From assembly GCA_002007745.1 (NCBI GenBank), contig CP019882.1, forward strand, positions 62,001-126,000: a stretch of DNA of 64,000 nt, given 5' to 3'. The position numbers and the translations under genes are program-made. Under the pieces are notes generated by a model. That model had not been told where the DNA came from. It saw only the letters and a list, made by a program, of their open reading frames with translations, and did no database searches. Below are positions 24,764 to 35,974 of this stretch, piece by piece (positions within the stretch are counted from its first letter, which is position 1; every line of letters begins with the position of its first letter). The DNA comes from Mycolicibacterium litorale (GTDB lineage Bacteria > Actinomycetota > Actinomycetes > Mycobacteriales > Mycobacteriaceae).

Positions 24764-26692
24764 GTGAGCACAGAGGTCGCGGCGCCGGGGCATTCGGCCG
24801 CGAAGAAGGCGCGCACCGGTGTGATCGTCGGTGCACTCGGGGTGGTCTTCGGCGATATCGGCACCAGCCCCATCTACACCGTGCAGACGCTGTTCAACCC
24901 TGGTGATCCGCACCCTGTTCCGATCACCCGGGCCAATGTCTACGGCGTGGTGTCGCTGATCTTCTGGTCGGTGATGATCATCGTCACCCTCACCTACGTC
25001 ACGCTGGTGATGCGCGCCGACAACGACGGTGAGGGCGGGGTCATGGCGCTCATCACGCTGGTGCGCCGACTCGGCCGCCGATCCAGCCCACGTGTCATCA
25101 GCGCGCTGTCCGCCCTCGGAATACTCGGTGCCGCACTATTTTTCGGTGACAGCATGATCACCCCGGCGATCTCAGTGCTCTCCGCGGTGGAAGGACTGAA
25201 GGTCGTCGACCCCAGACTGTCGGAGTTAGTGGTCCCCATCACCGCGGTGATCATCGCCGGCTTGTTCGCCGTGCAGAAGCACGGCACGGCCATGATGGGC
25301 CGATTCTTCGGCCCGGTGATGATCGTCTGGTTCGTCGTGATCGGCGCCTGCGGAGTGCGCGGCATCCTGGGGCACCCGCAAATCCTGCGGGCCCTGTCGC
25401 CGACCTACGCCCTGGAATTCATGCTGGGCCACTTCCACATCGCGTTCTTCGCGCTCGCCGCGGTCGTGCTGTCCGTCACCGGCGCCGAAGCGCTCTACGC
25501 CGATATGGGCCACTTCGGCCGCCGTGCGATCACCTGGGGCTGGCTCGGACTGGTGCTACCGGCCCTGGTGCTCAACTATTTCGGCCAGGGCGCGCTGCTG
25601 CTGGGCAACCAGAGTGTGGTCAACGCACCGTTCTTCCTACTGGTGCCGGCCGGCTGGGAACTGCCGATGATGCTGCTGGCCACGGCGGCGACGGTGATCG
25701 CCTCCCAGGCGGTGATCACCGGGGCGTACTCCGTCGCATCGCAGGCGGCCCAACTCGGTTACCTGCCGCGGTTGCGCGTCGCGCACACATCGGCGTCCTC
25801 GATCGGACAGATCTACGTCCCGTGGATCAACGGCATGCTGCTGGTCGCCGTGCTGATCCTGGTCTTCGCCTTCCGCAGCTCGGCGGCGCTGGGATACGCC
25901 TACGGGATGGCCGTCACCGGCACCATCACCATCACCACACTGCTGTTCCTCTACATCGCCCACACCCGTTGGCGGTGGCCGCTATGGCTGGTGGTGAGCG
26001 GCGGCGGTGCGCTTCTGGTGGTCGACCTGATGTTCCTGGCCGCCAACCTGACCAAGCTGGTGCACGGCGCCTGGCTGCCGCTGCTGATCGGGCTGGTGAC
26101 GTTCACGGTGCTGATGACCTGGCAGCAGGGCAGCAAGATCGTCACCAAGGCCCGTGACCGGGCCGAGGGTCCGCTGCCGGAGTTCATCGACGAGATCACC
26201 AGCCGCCAACCTCCGCTGGCGCGGATCCCCGGCACCGCGGTGTTCCTCAACCGTGAGGCCGAAACCGCCCCGTTGTCGATGCGGGCCAACGTCAACCACA
26301 ACCACGTGCTGCCCGAACGGGCGATCATTCTGTCCATGGTCGTCCCGCCGGTGCCACGGGTGCCCGACGATCAGCGCATCTCCGTCAGCGATCTCGGCAA
26401 CTCGCATAACGGCATCTACTACGTAGCCGCCCAGTTCGGCTATATGGAACGCCCCAATGTGCTTGCCGCACTGCGGCTTGTCGACCCCGCCGCGGTCGGC
26501 GGCCCGATCGACATCGAGAACACCTCCTACTTCCTGTCCAAGATCGAATTGTTCGCCGGTGACCAGCCCACCATGGCGCCCTGGCGGAAGCGGATGTTCA
26601 TCGCGACGTCATTCATGGCGGCCGACTCCGCGGGATACTTCGGACTACCGCTTGATCAGACCGTGCTGATCGGCGCACGGATCGAGGTGTAG
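24764..26692 (+). CDS. kup: Kup-type potassium uptake permease
   Basis: A 642-residue protein of normal Kup length. It has about 12 membrane helices in residues 20-455 and a C-terminal cytoplasmic domain of about 190 residues. The first helix holds the family hallmark GVVFGDIGTSPIYT, and GEGGVMAL follows helix 2. It imports K+ with H+. GAGGA precedes the GTG. A FAD monooxygenase gene begins three bases after the stop, so they may be cotranscribed. No c-di-AMP riboswitch was recognised in the 264-base upstream gap. Confidence 0.93.
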   Translation: MSTEVAAPGHSAAKKARTGVIVGALGVVFGDIGTSPIYTVQTLFNPGDPHPVPITRANVYGVVSLIFWSVMIIVTLTYVTLVMRADNDGEGGVMALITLVRRLGRRSSPRVISALSALGILGAALFFGDSMITPAISVLSAVEGLKVVDPRLSELVVPITAVIIAGLFAVQKHGTAMMGRFFGPVMIVWFVVIGACGVRGILGHPQILRALSPTYALEFMLGHFHIAFFALAAVVLSVTGAEALYADMGHFGRRAITWGWLGLVLPALVLNYFGQGALLLGNQSVVNAPFFLLVPAGWELPMMLLATAATVIASQAVITGAYSVASQAAQLGYLPRLRVAHTSASSIGQIYVPWINGMLLVAVLILVFAFRSSAALGYAYGMAVTGTITITTLLFLYIAHTRWRWPLWLVVSGGGALLVVDLMFLAANLTKLVHGAWLPLLIGLVTFTVLMTWQQGSKIVTKARDRAEGPLPEFIDEITSRQPPLARIPGTAVFLNREAETAPLSMRANVNHNHVLPERAIILSMVVPPVPRVPDDQRISVSDLGNSHNGIYYVAAQFGYMERPNVLAALRLVDPAAVGGPIDIENTSYFLSKIELFAGDQPTMAPWRKRMFIATSFMAADSAGYFGLPLDQTVLIGARIEV

Positions 26693-26695
26693 CTG

Positions 26696-27904
26696 ATGAG
26701 TGAATCCACCACATGTGCGATCGTCGGCGGCGGACCCGCCGGCATGGTGCTCGGACTGTTGTTGGCCAGGGCCGGCATCGAGGTCACCGTCCTGGAGAAA
26801 CACGCCGACTTCCTGCGTGACTTCCGCGGCGACACCGTGCATCCCACCACCCTGCGGTTACTCGACGAGCTGGGGTTGTGGGACAAGTTCTCGACGCTGC
26901 CGCACAGCAAGATCGACCACGCGCAGCTCCCCGGCGACGGAAACCCGGTGACGATGGTCGACTTCCGCCGGTTACGCCAGCCGCACCCGTATGTGGCGAT
27001 GGTCCCCCAGTGGGACCTGCTCAACCTGCTCGCCGAGGCCGGCCAGGCCGAGCCGACCTACACGTTGCGCCTGCAACACGAGGTCACCGGGCTGCTGCGC
27101 AGCGGGGCCAGGACCACCGGCGTGCGGTACCGCTGCCCGGAGGGTGAGGGCGAACTGCAGGCGGATCTCACGGTGGCCTGCGACGGCCGCTGGTCGGTGG
27201 TGCGGCGCAGTGCCGGGCTGTCGGCGCGCGAGTTCGCCGTGCCGTTCGATGTGTGGTGGTTTCGGCTGCCGCGCGAAATGGATGGGCAATACACGCTGAT
27301 CCCGCGGTTCGGCCCCGGCCGGATGCTCATCATGATCCCGCGTGAGGGGTACTTCCAGATCGCCTACCTGATCCCGAAAGGCGCCGACGCGCAGCTACGG
27401 TCCCGCGGCCTCGATGCGTTCAAGGCTGAACTGGCCGAGCTGATCCCCGAGGCGAACGTCGGCAGCCTCGCGTCACTGGACGACGTGAAGTTCCTCGACG
27501 TGCGGCTCAACCGGCTCAAGCGCTGGCATACCGACGGCCTGCTGTGCCTCGGCGACGCCGCGCACGCCATGTCCCCGGTGGGCGGGGTGGGCATCAACAT
27601 GGCGGTCCAGGACGCGGTGGGTGCGGCGACACTCCTGGCCGATCCGCTACGCCGCCACGACGTGACCGATCGCGACCTTGCCGCGGTGCGCCGGCGGCGG
27701 CTACCTGCGGCAGCGCTCACCCAGGCGATGCAGCGAGTGATGCACCGGGCGCTGGTCGCGCCCGTCATGGCCGGCGGAACCGCGCAGCCGCCGGCGTTCG
27801 TCGCGGCGTTGCTCCGGCGGCTGCCCTGGCTGTCGGCCATCCCGGCCTACCTGGTCGGCGTGGGGATCCGGCCCGAGCACGCCCCGGACTTCGCCCGGCG
27901 CTAG
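26696..27904 (+). CDS. FAD-dependent monooxygenase (PHBH fold)
   Basis: A 402-residue flavoprotein. The dinucleotide motif GGGPAGMVLGLLLARAG is at residues 11-27, the RGDTVHPTTLRLLDELG stretch near residue 45 is typical of aromatic-ring hydroxylases, and the second FAD motif LCLGDAAHAMSPVGG lies near residue 285. It should use NAD(P)H and O2 to hydroxylate an aromatic or quinone-like substrate. It starts three bases after kup. Confidence 0.87.
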   Translation: MSESTTCAIVGGGPAGMVLGLLLARAGIEVTVLEKHADFLRDFRGDTVHPTTLRLLDELGLWDKFSTLPHSKIDHAQLPGDGNPVTMVDFRRLRQPHPYVAMVPQWDLLNLLAEAGQAEPTYTLRLQHEVTGLLRSGARTTGVRYRCPEGEGELQADLTVACDGRWSVVRRSAGLSAREFAVPFDVWWFRLPREMDGQYTLIPRFGPGRMLIMIPREGYFQIAYLIPKGADAQLRSRGLDAFKAELAELIPEANVGSLASLDDVKFLDVRLNRLKRWHTDGLLCLGDAAHAMSPVGGVGINMAVQDAVGAATLLADPLRRHDVTDRDLAAVRRRRLPAAALTQAMQRVMHRALVAPVMAGGTAQPPAFVAALLRRLPWLSAIPAYLVGVGIRPEHAPDFARR

Positions 27905-27916
27905 CCAGCTGCGGCC

Positions 27917-28669
27917 TCAGCTGCCCAGCATGATCAGGCCGCCGTCGACCGCGAGCAGCTGACCGGTGATGAAGCGGGACCCCTCGCCGGCGAGGAACAC
28001 CACCACCGGACCGAGATCGCGTTCGGGGTCTCCGAGCGCACCACCGAGCGGGATGCTGGCCTTGATCTGTTGATCGATGAACGTCGCGGCGCCCGGCCCG
28101 AGGAACTCCCGCAGGCGGTCCGCGCCACGGGTCTGCATGGCCGGTGCCAGCGCATTGACCGTGACCTTGTCGGCTGCCCAGGCTTTGGCCGCCGAACGGG
28201 TCCAGGCCTGCACCGCCCCCTTAGCCGCGGCGTACACCGCCGAAATCGGGCTGCCCATCACCGCTTCCGATGAACCGAAGTTGATGATGTGGCCACCGGA
28301 CTTGCGCATCACCGCGTGGGCGGATTGGTTGGTGTAGATCGTGGTCTTGAGGTTGGTGTCGAGCACGAAGTCGATGTCGGCGGCGGTGATACTGCCCGGG
28401 ATGCCCTGGTGCCACAGGCCCGCGGCGTTCACCAGCACGTCCAGTCCGCCCAGCGTGGACACGGCGGCATCGATCATGGTGTCGACGGCCACCGGATCCC
28501 TGGCGTCACACTGCAACCAGTGAGCGCCGGCGTCGTCGGCGGGCTCGGTCTGGTGATATGTGCCCACGACATGCGCGCCGGCCTCGACGAGAGCCTTCAC
28601 CGCGGCCGCGCCCAGCCCGCTCGCCGCGCCCGTCACCACCGCACGCCGGCCGTGCAGCGGACGGCTCAT
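27917..28669 (-). CDS. short-chain dehydrogenase/reductase
   Basis: A 250-residue classical SDR. The cofactor motif is TGAASGLGAAAVKAL, NAAG is present near residue 85, and the catalytic Ser, Tyr and Lys are in FGSSEAVMGSPISAVYAAAK. The C-terminal GQLLAVDGGLIM is normal. The Asp in HWLQCDARDP suggests NAD(H)-type second-motif contacts. The ATG at 28669 gives the standard N-terminus; one at 28705 adds 12 unlike residues. It converges on the FAD monooxygenase. Confidence 0.87.
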   Translation of the reverse strand: MSRPLHGRRAVVTGAASGLGAAAVKALVEAGAHVVGTYHQTEPADDAGAHWLQCDARDPVAVDTMIDAAVSTLGGLDVLVNAAGLWHQGIPGSITAADIDFVLDTNLKTTIYTNQSAHAVMRKSGGHIINFGSSEAVMGSPISAVYAAAKGAVQAWTRSAAKAWAADKVTVNALAPAMQTRGADRLREFLGPGAATFIDQQIKASIPLGGALGDPERDLGPVVVFLAGEGSRFITGQLLAVDGGLIMLGS

Positions 28670-28749
28670 CGGACAGAGTCCGGCGACCCGCCGGCCGCGT
28701 GGCATTCCATGCGGCTCACGTTAGGGTGGCGTTGTACGGGTGTCAACCG

Positions 28750-28761
28750 TCGAATATTCGA
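28750..28761. promoter_or_regulatory. 12-bp palindrome upstream of the SDR gene
   Basis: TCGAATATTCGA is self-complementary and stands out as AT-rich in GC-rich surroundings. It lies 81 bases upstream of the SDR start, in the gap after the DUF6941-like gene. It could be an operator for the SDR gene. No regulator gene is adjacent, and the assignment is by position only. Confidence 0.3.
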
Positions 28762-28801
28762 AAGCTGTTGTGGCCGTGGGTGCTACACGTGATGTTGGCG
28801 T

Positions 28802-29203
28802 TCACTTCTGGTCGTCGGTCACGGTGAAGCCGGCCAGCCAGTCCTCGTGCATCTCCCCGTCGATCGACACCCGCCACTGATAGCGTTGCCCGACTTCCAG
28901 TTTCAGCGGCGGGATGGTCGCGATGAACGGGATGGTCACCGGCGTGCCCTCCGGGTGCACCGGGTGGCGCCGAGCCTTGATGACGTTCTCCTCGGTGTGC
29001 GCCACCCGGTTGCCGTCGCCGTCGACCAGTTCGGCACGGATCGGGAACGACGCCCCCAGTTCGGACCACTGCACCTCGACGAACACGATCAGAACGTGCT
29101 GGGCCGTCGGTGTCGGGCTGGTGGTCCAACCCAATCCCAGCGCGTGCACGGTGCCGGCCTTGTCGAGATGGCCGCTCTCGGCGAGCAACACGATGGCTCT
29201 CAT
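28802..29203 (-). CDS. DUF6941-like conserved protein
   Basis: A 133-residue beta-rich protein with no signal peptide. It has LLAESGHLDKAGTVHALGLG near the start and IPPLKLEVGQRYQWRVSIDG near the end, which fits a small family of beta-sandwich proteins (DUF6941) common in actinobacteria. It overlaps the acyl-CoA ligase by ATGA and is the last gene of a probable TetR / Mo-oxidoreductase / ligase operon. Its role is unknown. Confidence 0.7.
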   Translation of the reverse strand: MRAIVLLAESGHLDKAGTVHALGLGWTTSPTPTAQHVLIVFVEVQWSELGASFPIRAELVDGDGNRVAHTEENVIKARRHPVHPEGTPVTIPFIATIPPLKLEVGQRYQWRVSIDGEMHEDWLAGFTVTDDQK

Positions 29204-30768
29204 CGCGCGCCGAATTCCGCTGCCAAGCTCTTCTTGTCGACTTTCTCGCCGGCCACCGTCGGCAGCGGTCGCTCCCGGATCCGCCAGCGGGTCGGGATCG
29301 CGAAGTAGGCCACCGCGCCCTGCAGATGCCCGATCAGATCCGCCTCGGAAGGGGCGGGCTTCCCCGCCCGGTGAACGACGACGGCGGCGAGCTCCTCACC
29401 GAGATCGGGATGGGGCAGTCCGATCGCCGCCGCCTCGACCACGTCGGGATGGCTCAGCAGCGCGGCCTCGACATGCGGGCAGGCGATGTTCTCCCCGCCG
29501 CGGATCACCATGTCCTTACTGCGCCCGTCGATGTACAGGTAGCCGTCGTCATCGAGATGGCCGAGATCGCCGGTATGCAGCCAACCATTGGAATCGACTG
29601 GTCCATCAGGGATCCCGACATAACCCCGCATCACGGTGGGGGAGCGGACGAGCACCTCTCCGACACCCTCGGCGTCCGGATCCGCGATGGACAGCTCGAC
29701 CGTCGGATACGCCCGGCCGACTGAACCGGGATGATGGCTGAGATCCGCGCTGCCTGCGACAGTGAAGAAGCCGGCACCCTCGGTCATGCCCCAGGTGTTG
29801 GCCAGCCCGCGACGGGCCAGCTGCGGCAGCTTGCGCGCCAACCGCTCCAACAGCACCGGCGAGACCGCGGCCCCGCCGAGTGGAAATGCCTGCAGTGACG
29901 ACAGATCGAAGGCGTCGAAGTCGGGATGCTCGAGCACCCGGACCGCCATCGTCGGCACCGCACCCCACCGTTGCACGCCCTCGGCCTGGATCAGCCCGAG
30001 TACCTGCCCGGCGTCGAAACGCCCTTGGTTCAAGACAATCCGCCCACCGGTGATCATCTGAGTCAACAGGGTCGCCAGTGCGCCGACGTGGAACAACGGT
30101 GTGCAGACCAGGTTCACCGCTTGCGAGCCGTGCGGATCGAGTTGCTGCGGCAGCTGCCGGGAGCGGACCAGCACGTTCTGCTGGTTGGCGACCACCGCCC
30201 GGAAGGACAGCTCGACGCCCTTGGGCATGCCTGAGCTACCGGACGTGAACAGCACCGCAGCCGGATCGTCCTCGTCTGACGGCCCCGGAAGTGCAGGCGG
30301 CTGGGCACTGAATCCGCCGAAGCAGTCGCGGAAGTCGCCGACGGCATGCACCGGCACACCGGCCGGAACCGCCACGTCGTCAGCATCGGTGATCACCGCC
30401 CTCGGCGCGACCAGGGCGATGGAGTGTTCGGCCTCCAGCGGACTCCACCACCGGTTGCCCAGGACCGGGACCGCACCCAGCGACCAGATCGCCCACAACG
30501 CCACCACCCAGTCCGGGCTGTTGTAGGCCAGCAGGACGACCCGTTCGCCGGGCGCTATTCGCAACGGCAGCAACCTGGCCCGTGCCGCGTCGACCGCGGC
30601 GAAGAAGCTCCCGAAGGTGATGCGCCGCGCGCCTTGAACCAGGAAGGTGCGCTGCGCCCAGCGCTGGGTGCCGGCGAAGAGTTCGGCGAACGTGCCGGGC
30701 CGTTCGGGGTAGATCAGCCCGGGGTGCCCGGCGTATCGGCCGTCGGCGACGTGTTCACCCCAGTGCAC
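29200..30768 (-). CDS. acyl-CoA synthetase / AMP-dependent ligase (FadD-like)
   Basis: A 522-residue ANL-family ligase. The AMP/ATP loop is LFTSGSSGMPKGVELS, the second motif is NTWGMTEGAG, and the hinge and C-terminal motifs are WLHTGDLGHLDDDGYLYIDG and GEKVDKKSL with the catalytic Lys. It activates a carboxylic acid to its CoA thioester; chain length cannot be told. It starts 24 bases after the molybdopterin oxidoreductase and overlaps the DUF6941-like gene, so the three probably work on one compound. Confidence 0.87.
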   Translation of the reverse strand: MHWGEHVADGRYAGHPGLIYPERPGTFAELFAGTQRWAQRTFLVQGARRITFGSFFAAVDAARARLLPLRIAPGERVVLLAYNSPDWVVALWAIWSLGAVPVLGNRWWSPLEAEHSIALVAPRAVITDADDVAVPAGVPVHAVGDFRDCFGGFSAQPPALPGPSDEDDPAAVLFTSGSSGMPKGVELSFRAVVANQQNVLVRSRQLPQQLDPHGSQAVNLVCTPLFHVGALATLLTQMITGGRIVLNQGRFDAGQVLGLIQAEGVQRWGAVPTMAVRVLEHPDFDAFDLSSLQAFPLGGAAVSPVLLERLARKLPQLARRGLANTWGMTEGAGFFTVAGSADLSHHPGSVGRAYPTVELSIADPDAEGVGEVLVRSPTVMRGYVGIPDGPVDSNGWLHTGDLGHLDDDGYLYIDGRSKDMVIRGGENIACPHVEAALLSHPDVVEAAAIGLPHPDLGEELAAVVVHRAGKPAPSEADLIGHLQGAVAYFAIPTRWRIRERPLPTVAGEKVDKKSLAAEFGAR

Positions 30769-30792
30769 AACAGTCGATGGTAGTGGGCCTCC

Positions 30793-33057
<2,265 letters not shown>

Positions 33058-33065
33058 AGGTTCTC

Positions 33066-33632
33066 CTAGGTGGGAAGTTCGGCTTCGAGCAGGTTGCGCA
33101 GTTGGCGGTGGACGATGTCGAGGGGTTTGGCGTCGCGGGCAGCCCGGGCCAGCACGATGGCGCCTTCCAAAGCGGCGGTCATGGTCACGGCGAGCTCCGC
33201 CGCGTGGTCCGCGGCAACACCGTCGGCGGCGAGCCGTTGCGCGATCAGGCCGTTCCAGCGGGTGAACGCCGCGGCGGCCCGGTCGATCATCGGGTTGGGC
33301 TTGTCCGGCGTACCGGACTCCACAGCGACGGCCAGCGCCGGGCAGCCGGCCCGGAAGCCGGTCTCGGTCAGGGTCTTGCGGTAGAAGCGCACCAGCGAGT
33401 CGAGCAGCTCGAAGCTGTTATCCGTCTTGGCTATTCGGTCGGCGACGAAATCGGCGGCGTAGTCGACGGCCTCGGACAGCAGTTGGGTGCGACCGCCGGG
33501 AAAGTAGTGGTACGCCGACCCGCGGGGCGCTCCGCTGTGCGCCAGCACGTCCGCGATCGCCGTCGACTGGGCTCCACGTTCGCGGATCAGCAGGGCGGCG
33601 GAGGCGATCATCCGGTCACGCGGGCTGGTCAT
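33066..33632 (-). CDS. TetR family regulator of the Mo-oxidoreductase operon (Rv0196-like)
   Basis: A 188-residue TetR/AcrR protein with the HTH at about residues 5-50 (STAIADVLAHSGAPRGSAYHYF), the form typical of the YxaF/LmrA branch, and a helical C-terminal domain. An in-frame ATG six codons upstream (33650) lies inside the operator palindrome and would give 194 residues; either start is possible. The palindrome immediately before the gene predicts autorepression together with the downstream oxidoreductase, ligase and DUF6941-like genes. Confidence 0.86.
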   Translation of the reverse strand: MTSPRDRMIASAALLIRERGAQSTAIADVLAHSGAPRGSAYHYFPGGRTQLLSEAVDYAADFVADRIAKTDNSFELLDSLVRFYRKTLTETGFRAGCPALAVAVESGTPDKPNPMIDRAAAAFTRWNGLIAQRLAADGVAADHAAELAVTMTAALEGAIVLARAARDAKPLDIVHRQLRNLLEAELPT

Positions 33633-33634
33633 GC

Positions 33635-33656
33635 TTATGTATGCAACCATACATAA
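33635..33656. promoter_or_regulatory. TetR operator (9-bp inverted repeat)
   Basis: TTATGTATG (33635-33643) and CATACATAA (33648-33656) are exact complements around the 4-base centre CAAC. The site sits 2 bases upstream of the TetR start at 33632. It is strongly AT-rich against the genome average. Position predicts that the TetR product binds here and shuts off its own operon. Confidence 0.72.
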
Positions 33657-33716
33657 TCGACGGACGCCAGGGCCGCGCCGTCGACCCTGCGCTGAGCGCA
33701 GAGTCGACGGCGGAAA

Positions 33717-35192
33717 TCAGGAGGTGGGCGCCGACATCCGGGTCGGTTCGAGCCGTCCCCGCAGCACTTCCGAGGCGCACTGCGTCCAGTGCGCGCGCTC
33801 GGCCGGATCAGCGCTCAACAGGGCGACGTCCGAGCAGAGCGTGCGCCGCTCGGTGAATTTCGCGCGGTCGGCCAACCGCGCCGCTTCGTTGACCGCATCG
33901 CCGATCACGGTGTACTCGTAGCGATGCTCGGCCCCGATGTTGCCGGCAAACACCGGTCCGGCCGATACCCCGATGCCGAAGTCGACCACCGGCAGACGAC
34001 GCAGCGTGACGGCCAGTGCACGGGCGGTGGCCAAGGCGTCTGCCGAGGATCGGGCATTGGGCAGCGGCGCACCGAACACGGCTAGCACCGCGTCGCCCTG
34101 GAATTTATTGATCAGCCCGTGCCGCTCGTCGACGGCGGCCACCACGATCTGGAAGAAATGGTTGAGTACTTCGGCCACTTCCCGTGGTGAGCGGGTCTGG
34201 GCCAGCTGGGTCGAACCGACGAGGTCGACGAACAGCACTGCCGCCTCACGCACTTCGCCGGTGCGGGTGTCGGAGTCGCTGACCGCGCGGCGCGCCACGT
34301 CGGCCCCGACATGGCGGCCGAACAGATCCCGCAACCGGTCGCGTTCGGCGAGCCCGGCCACCATCCGGTTGAATCCGCTCTGCAGCCGGCCGATCTCGGA
34401 CCGCTCATAGACGTCGACGCTGGTGTCGATGCGGCCGTGTTGGACCTTGGCCATGGCATCGACCACGTCACGCACCGGATCGGAGATGGACAGTGCGACG
34501 ATCGCCATGCCGCGCAGCCCCACCAGGATGGAGATGACCGAGAGCACCACCACGGGCACCTCGATGGAGGCGGTCCGCTCGATGATCCAGCCGTTGGATC
34601 GCATGACGACCACGACGGCGATGCCGATGGTCGGCAGGGCGCTGCTCATCAGCCACATCAGCAGCAGACGTGGCAGCACACCCGGGGCGGTGTCCGGTCC
34701 GGAGTCCGATCCTGTTGTCGCGGCGGTGATCGGGCGCAGGGGCCGCAGGATCAGCAGCAACGCCGCGCCGGTCGAGGTGGTGACGCCGAACAGCATCAAC
34801 ATCCCGATCAGCCAGGCGACCACCGCGCCGCCGTCGGAGTTGACGACGAAGAGCACCGTTCCGCTGACCGACCAGATGGCCGCCAACAGCGCCGACTGGT
34901 CGCGCAGGAAGCGGTGCACGAACAGCCGATCAGCCGCGCCAGGCGGCTCACCGGCGGTGAACCAGCGCAGCTTACGGTCGACGACGTACACGGCGTAGCC
35001 GATGATGACGGCGACGCTCAGCACCGACAGGATGCCTGCGGCGATCAGGGTGTCACCGGCGAACACGGTGTCGACGGCGCCCACCAGGTCATGGCGCAGT
35101 GGTATCACCAGGGCGGTCAACTCGACGGCAGCCAGGATCTGGGCCAGGACGAGGGCGGTGGCGTAGCGGACCTTGAGCCTGCTCGCCGTCAT
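33717..35192 (-). CDS. membrane class III adenylate cyclase with HAMP domain
   Basis: A 491-residue protein: six membrane helices in residues 10-250, a HAMP linker near residues 230-290 (SISDPVRDVVDAMAKVQHG), and a class III cyclase domain from about 300. The metal-binding Asp residues are in FVDLVGS and FQGDAVLAVFG, substrate Lys in NKFQGD, and transition-state Asn and Arg in GDAVNEAARL, so it should be active. The layout matches the Rv1318c/Rv1319c/Rv1320c/Rv3645 group. A -10 TAGCGT six bases before the ATG indicates a leaderless message. Confidence 0.9.
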   Translation of the reverse strand: MTASRLKVRYATALVLAQILAAVELTALVIPLRHDLVGAVDTVFAGDTLIAAGILSVLSVAVIIGYAVYVVDRKLRWFTAGEPPGAADRLFVHRFLRDQSALLAAIWSVSGTVLFVVNSDGGAVVAWLIGMLMLFGVTTSTGAALLLILRPLRPITAATTGSDSGPDTAPGVLPRLLLMWLMSSALPTIGIAVVVVMRSNGWIIERTASIEVPVVVLSVISILVGLRGMAIVALSISDPVRDVVDAMAKVQHGRIDTSVDVYERSEIGRLQSGFNRMVAGLAERDRLRDLFGRHVGADVARRAVSDSDTRTGEVREAAVLFVDLVGSTQLAQTRSPREVAEVLNHFFQIVVAAVDERHGLINKFQGDAVLAVFGAPLPNARSSADALATARALAVTLRRLPVVDFGIGVSAGPVFAGNIGAEHRYEYTVIGDAVNEAARLADRAKFTERRTLCSDVALLSADPAERAHWTQCASEVLRGRLEPTRMSAPTS

Positions 35193-35277
35193 GGGCCTAC
35201 GCTACTGTGACGCACCCGTGGCGGGCGGCACGGCTGCCGTGTGCGTGTCGTGGGCCAGCGTCCGTGACGTCAGTGTC

Positions 35278-35304
35278 GTCAGAGACGTCAAAGACATCAA
35301 AGAC
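35278..35304. repeat. three tandem 9-bp units
   Basis: GTCAGAGAC, GTCAAAGAC and ATCAAAGAC follow each other directly, with related GTCAGTGTC just before. They lie at the end of the DUF1275 gene, about 90 bases upstream of the adenylate cyclase start. They may be chance, slippage or a weak regulatory array. The unit is too short and too few for a CRISPR. Confidence 0.4.
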
Positions 35305-35974
35305 GTTGACGGGCAATCGGATCGCGGTGCAGCAGGCCGGCTCCCAGGAGAACGCAGATCGCGACCGCGCCGACGGTCAGCGGTACCGACACCTGGACCA
35401 GCAGGGCACCGATCGCCGCGCCGGCCAGCATGGCGGCGATCGAGGCGAAGCGGCGAACCGGCTTGGCGCCTGGTCCGCCGGCGATCCGGCTGTCGGCGGC
35501 CAGCCCGGTCACCGTGAGCGTGAGCACCGTGGTGGTCAGATCCGGCACCGCCAGCCGTCGTGCCGTGCTGTTCTGCAGACCGAACGCGAATGCCAGCGCG
35601 GCGACCACAACCGGGCGACCGAGTGCCGCGATTCCGAATGCCGCACCGGCCACCGCAACCGCGCCCAGCAGCAGCGCCTGCACCCCGAACACCGACGACG
35701 GCCAGGCCCGTGAGCCGGCGAACCGGTGACCGGCCGCACCGCCGGCCAGCGCGCCCGCCAGGAAGGCGCCCAATGCGATCAGGGCCAAGGCCGCCGACAG
35801 CCCGGAGCGGGGGTTGACCGCGAAACCGAGGAAGACGATGTTGCCGGTCATGTTGGCGACGAACACGTGACCCAGTCCCAGGTAGGACACCGCGTCCACC
35901 AGACCGGTGCCGGCGGTCAGAATCAGCAGCCCCGCGATGGCCACCCGTGACGTGCGGGGCGCGGTGGTGGTCAC
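35297..35974 (-). CDS. DUF1275 (YoaK) family membrane protein
   Basis: A 225-residue protein with six or seven hydrophobic helices. The family motifs GLVDAVSYLGLGHVFVANMTGN and FGLQNSTARRLAVPDLTTTV are present in part here. DUF1275 proteins are probable transporters of unknown substrate. The GTG overlaps the stop of the SDR gene by four bases (GTGA), so the two form an operon. Confidence 0.85.
   Translation of the reverse strand: MTTTAPRTSRVAIAGLLILTAGTGLVDAVSYLGLGHVFVANMTGNIVFLGFAVNPRSGLSAALALIALGAFLAGALAGGAAGHRFAGSRAWPSSVFGVQALLLGAVAVAGAAFGIAALGRPVVVAALAFAFGLQNSTARRLAVPDLTTTVLTLTVTGLAADSRIAGGPGAKPVRRFASIAAMLAGAAIGALLVQVSVPLTVGAVAICVLLGAGLLHRDPIARQRL

Noticed and set aside
35278..35304. Possible CRISPR or satellite array
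   Set aside because: Only three 9-base units in direct contact, without spacers and without cas genes.
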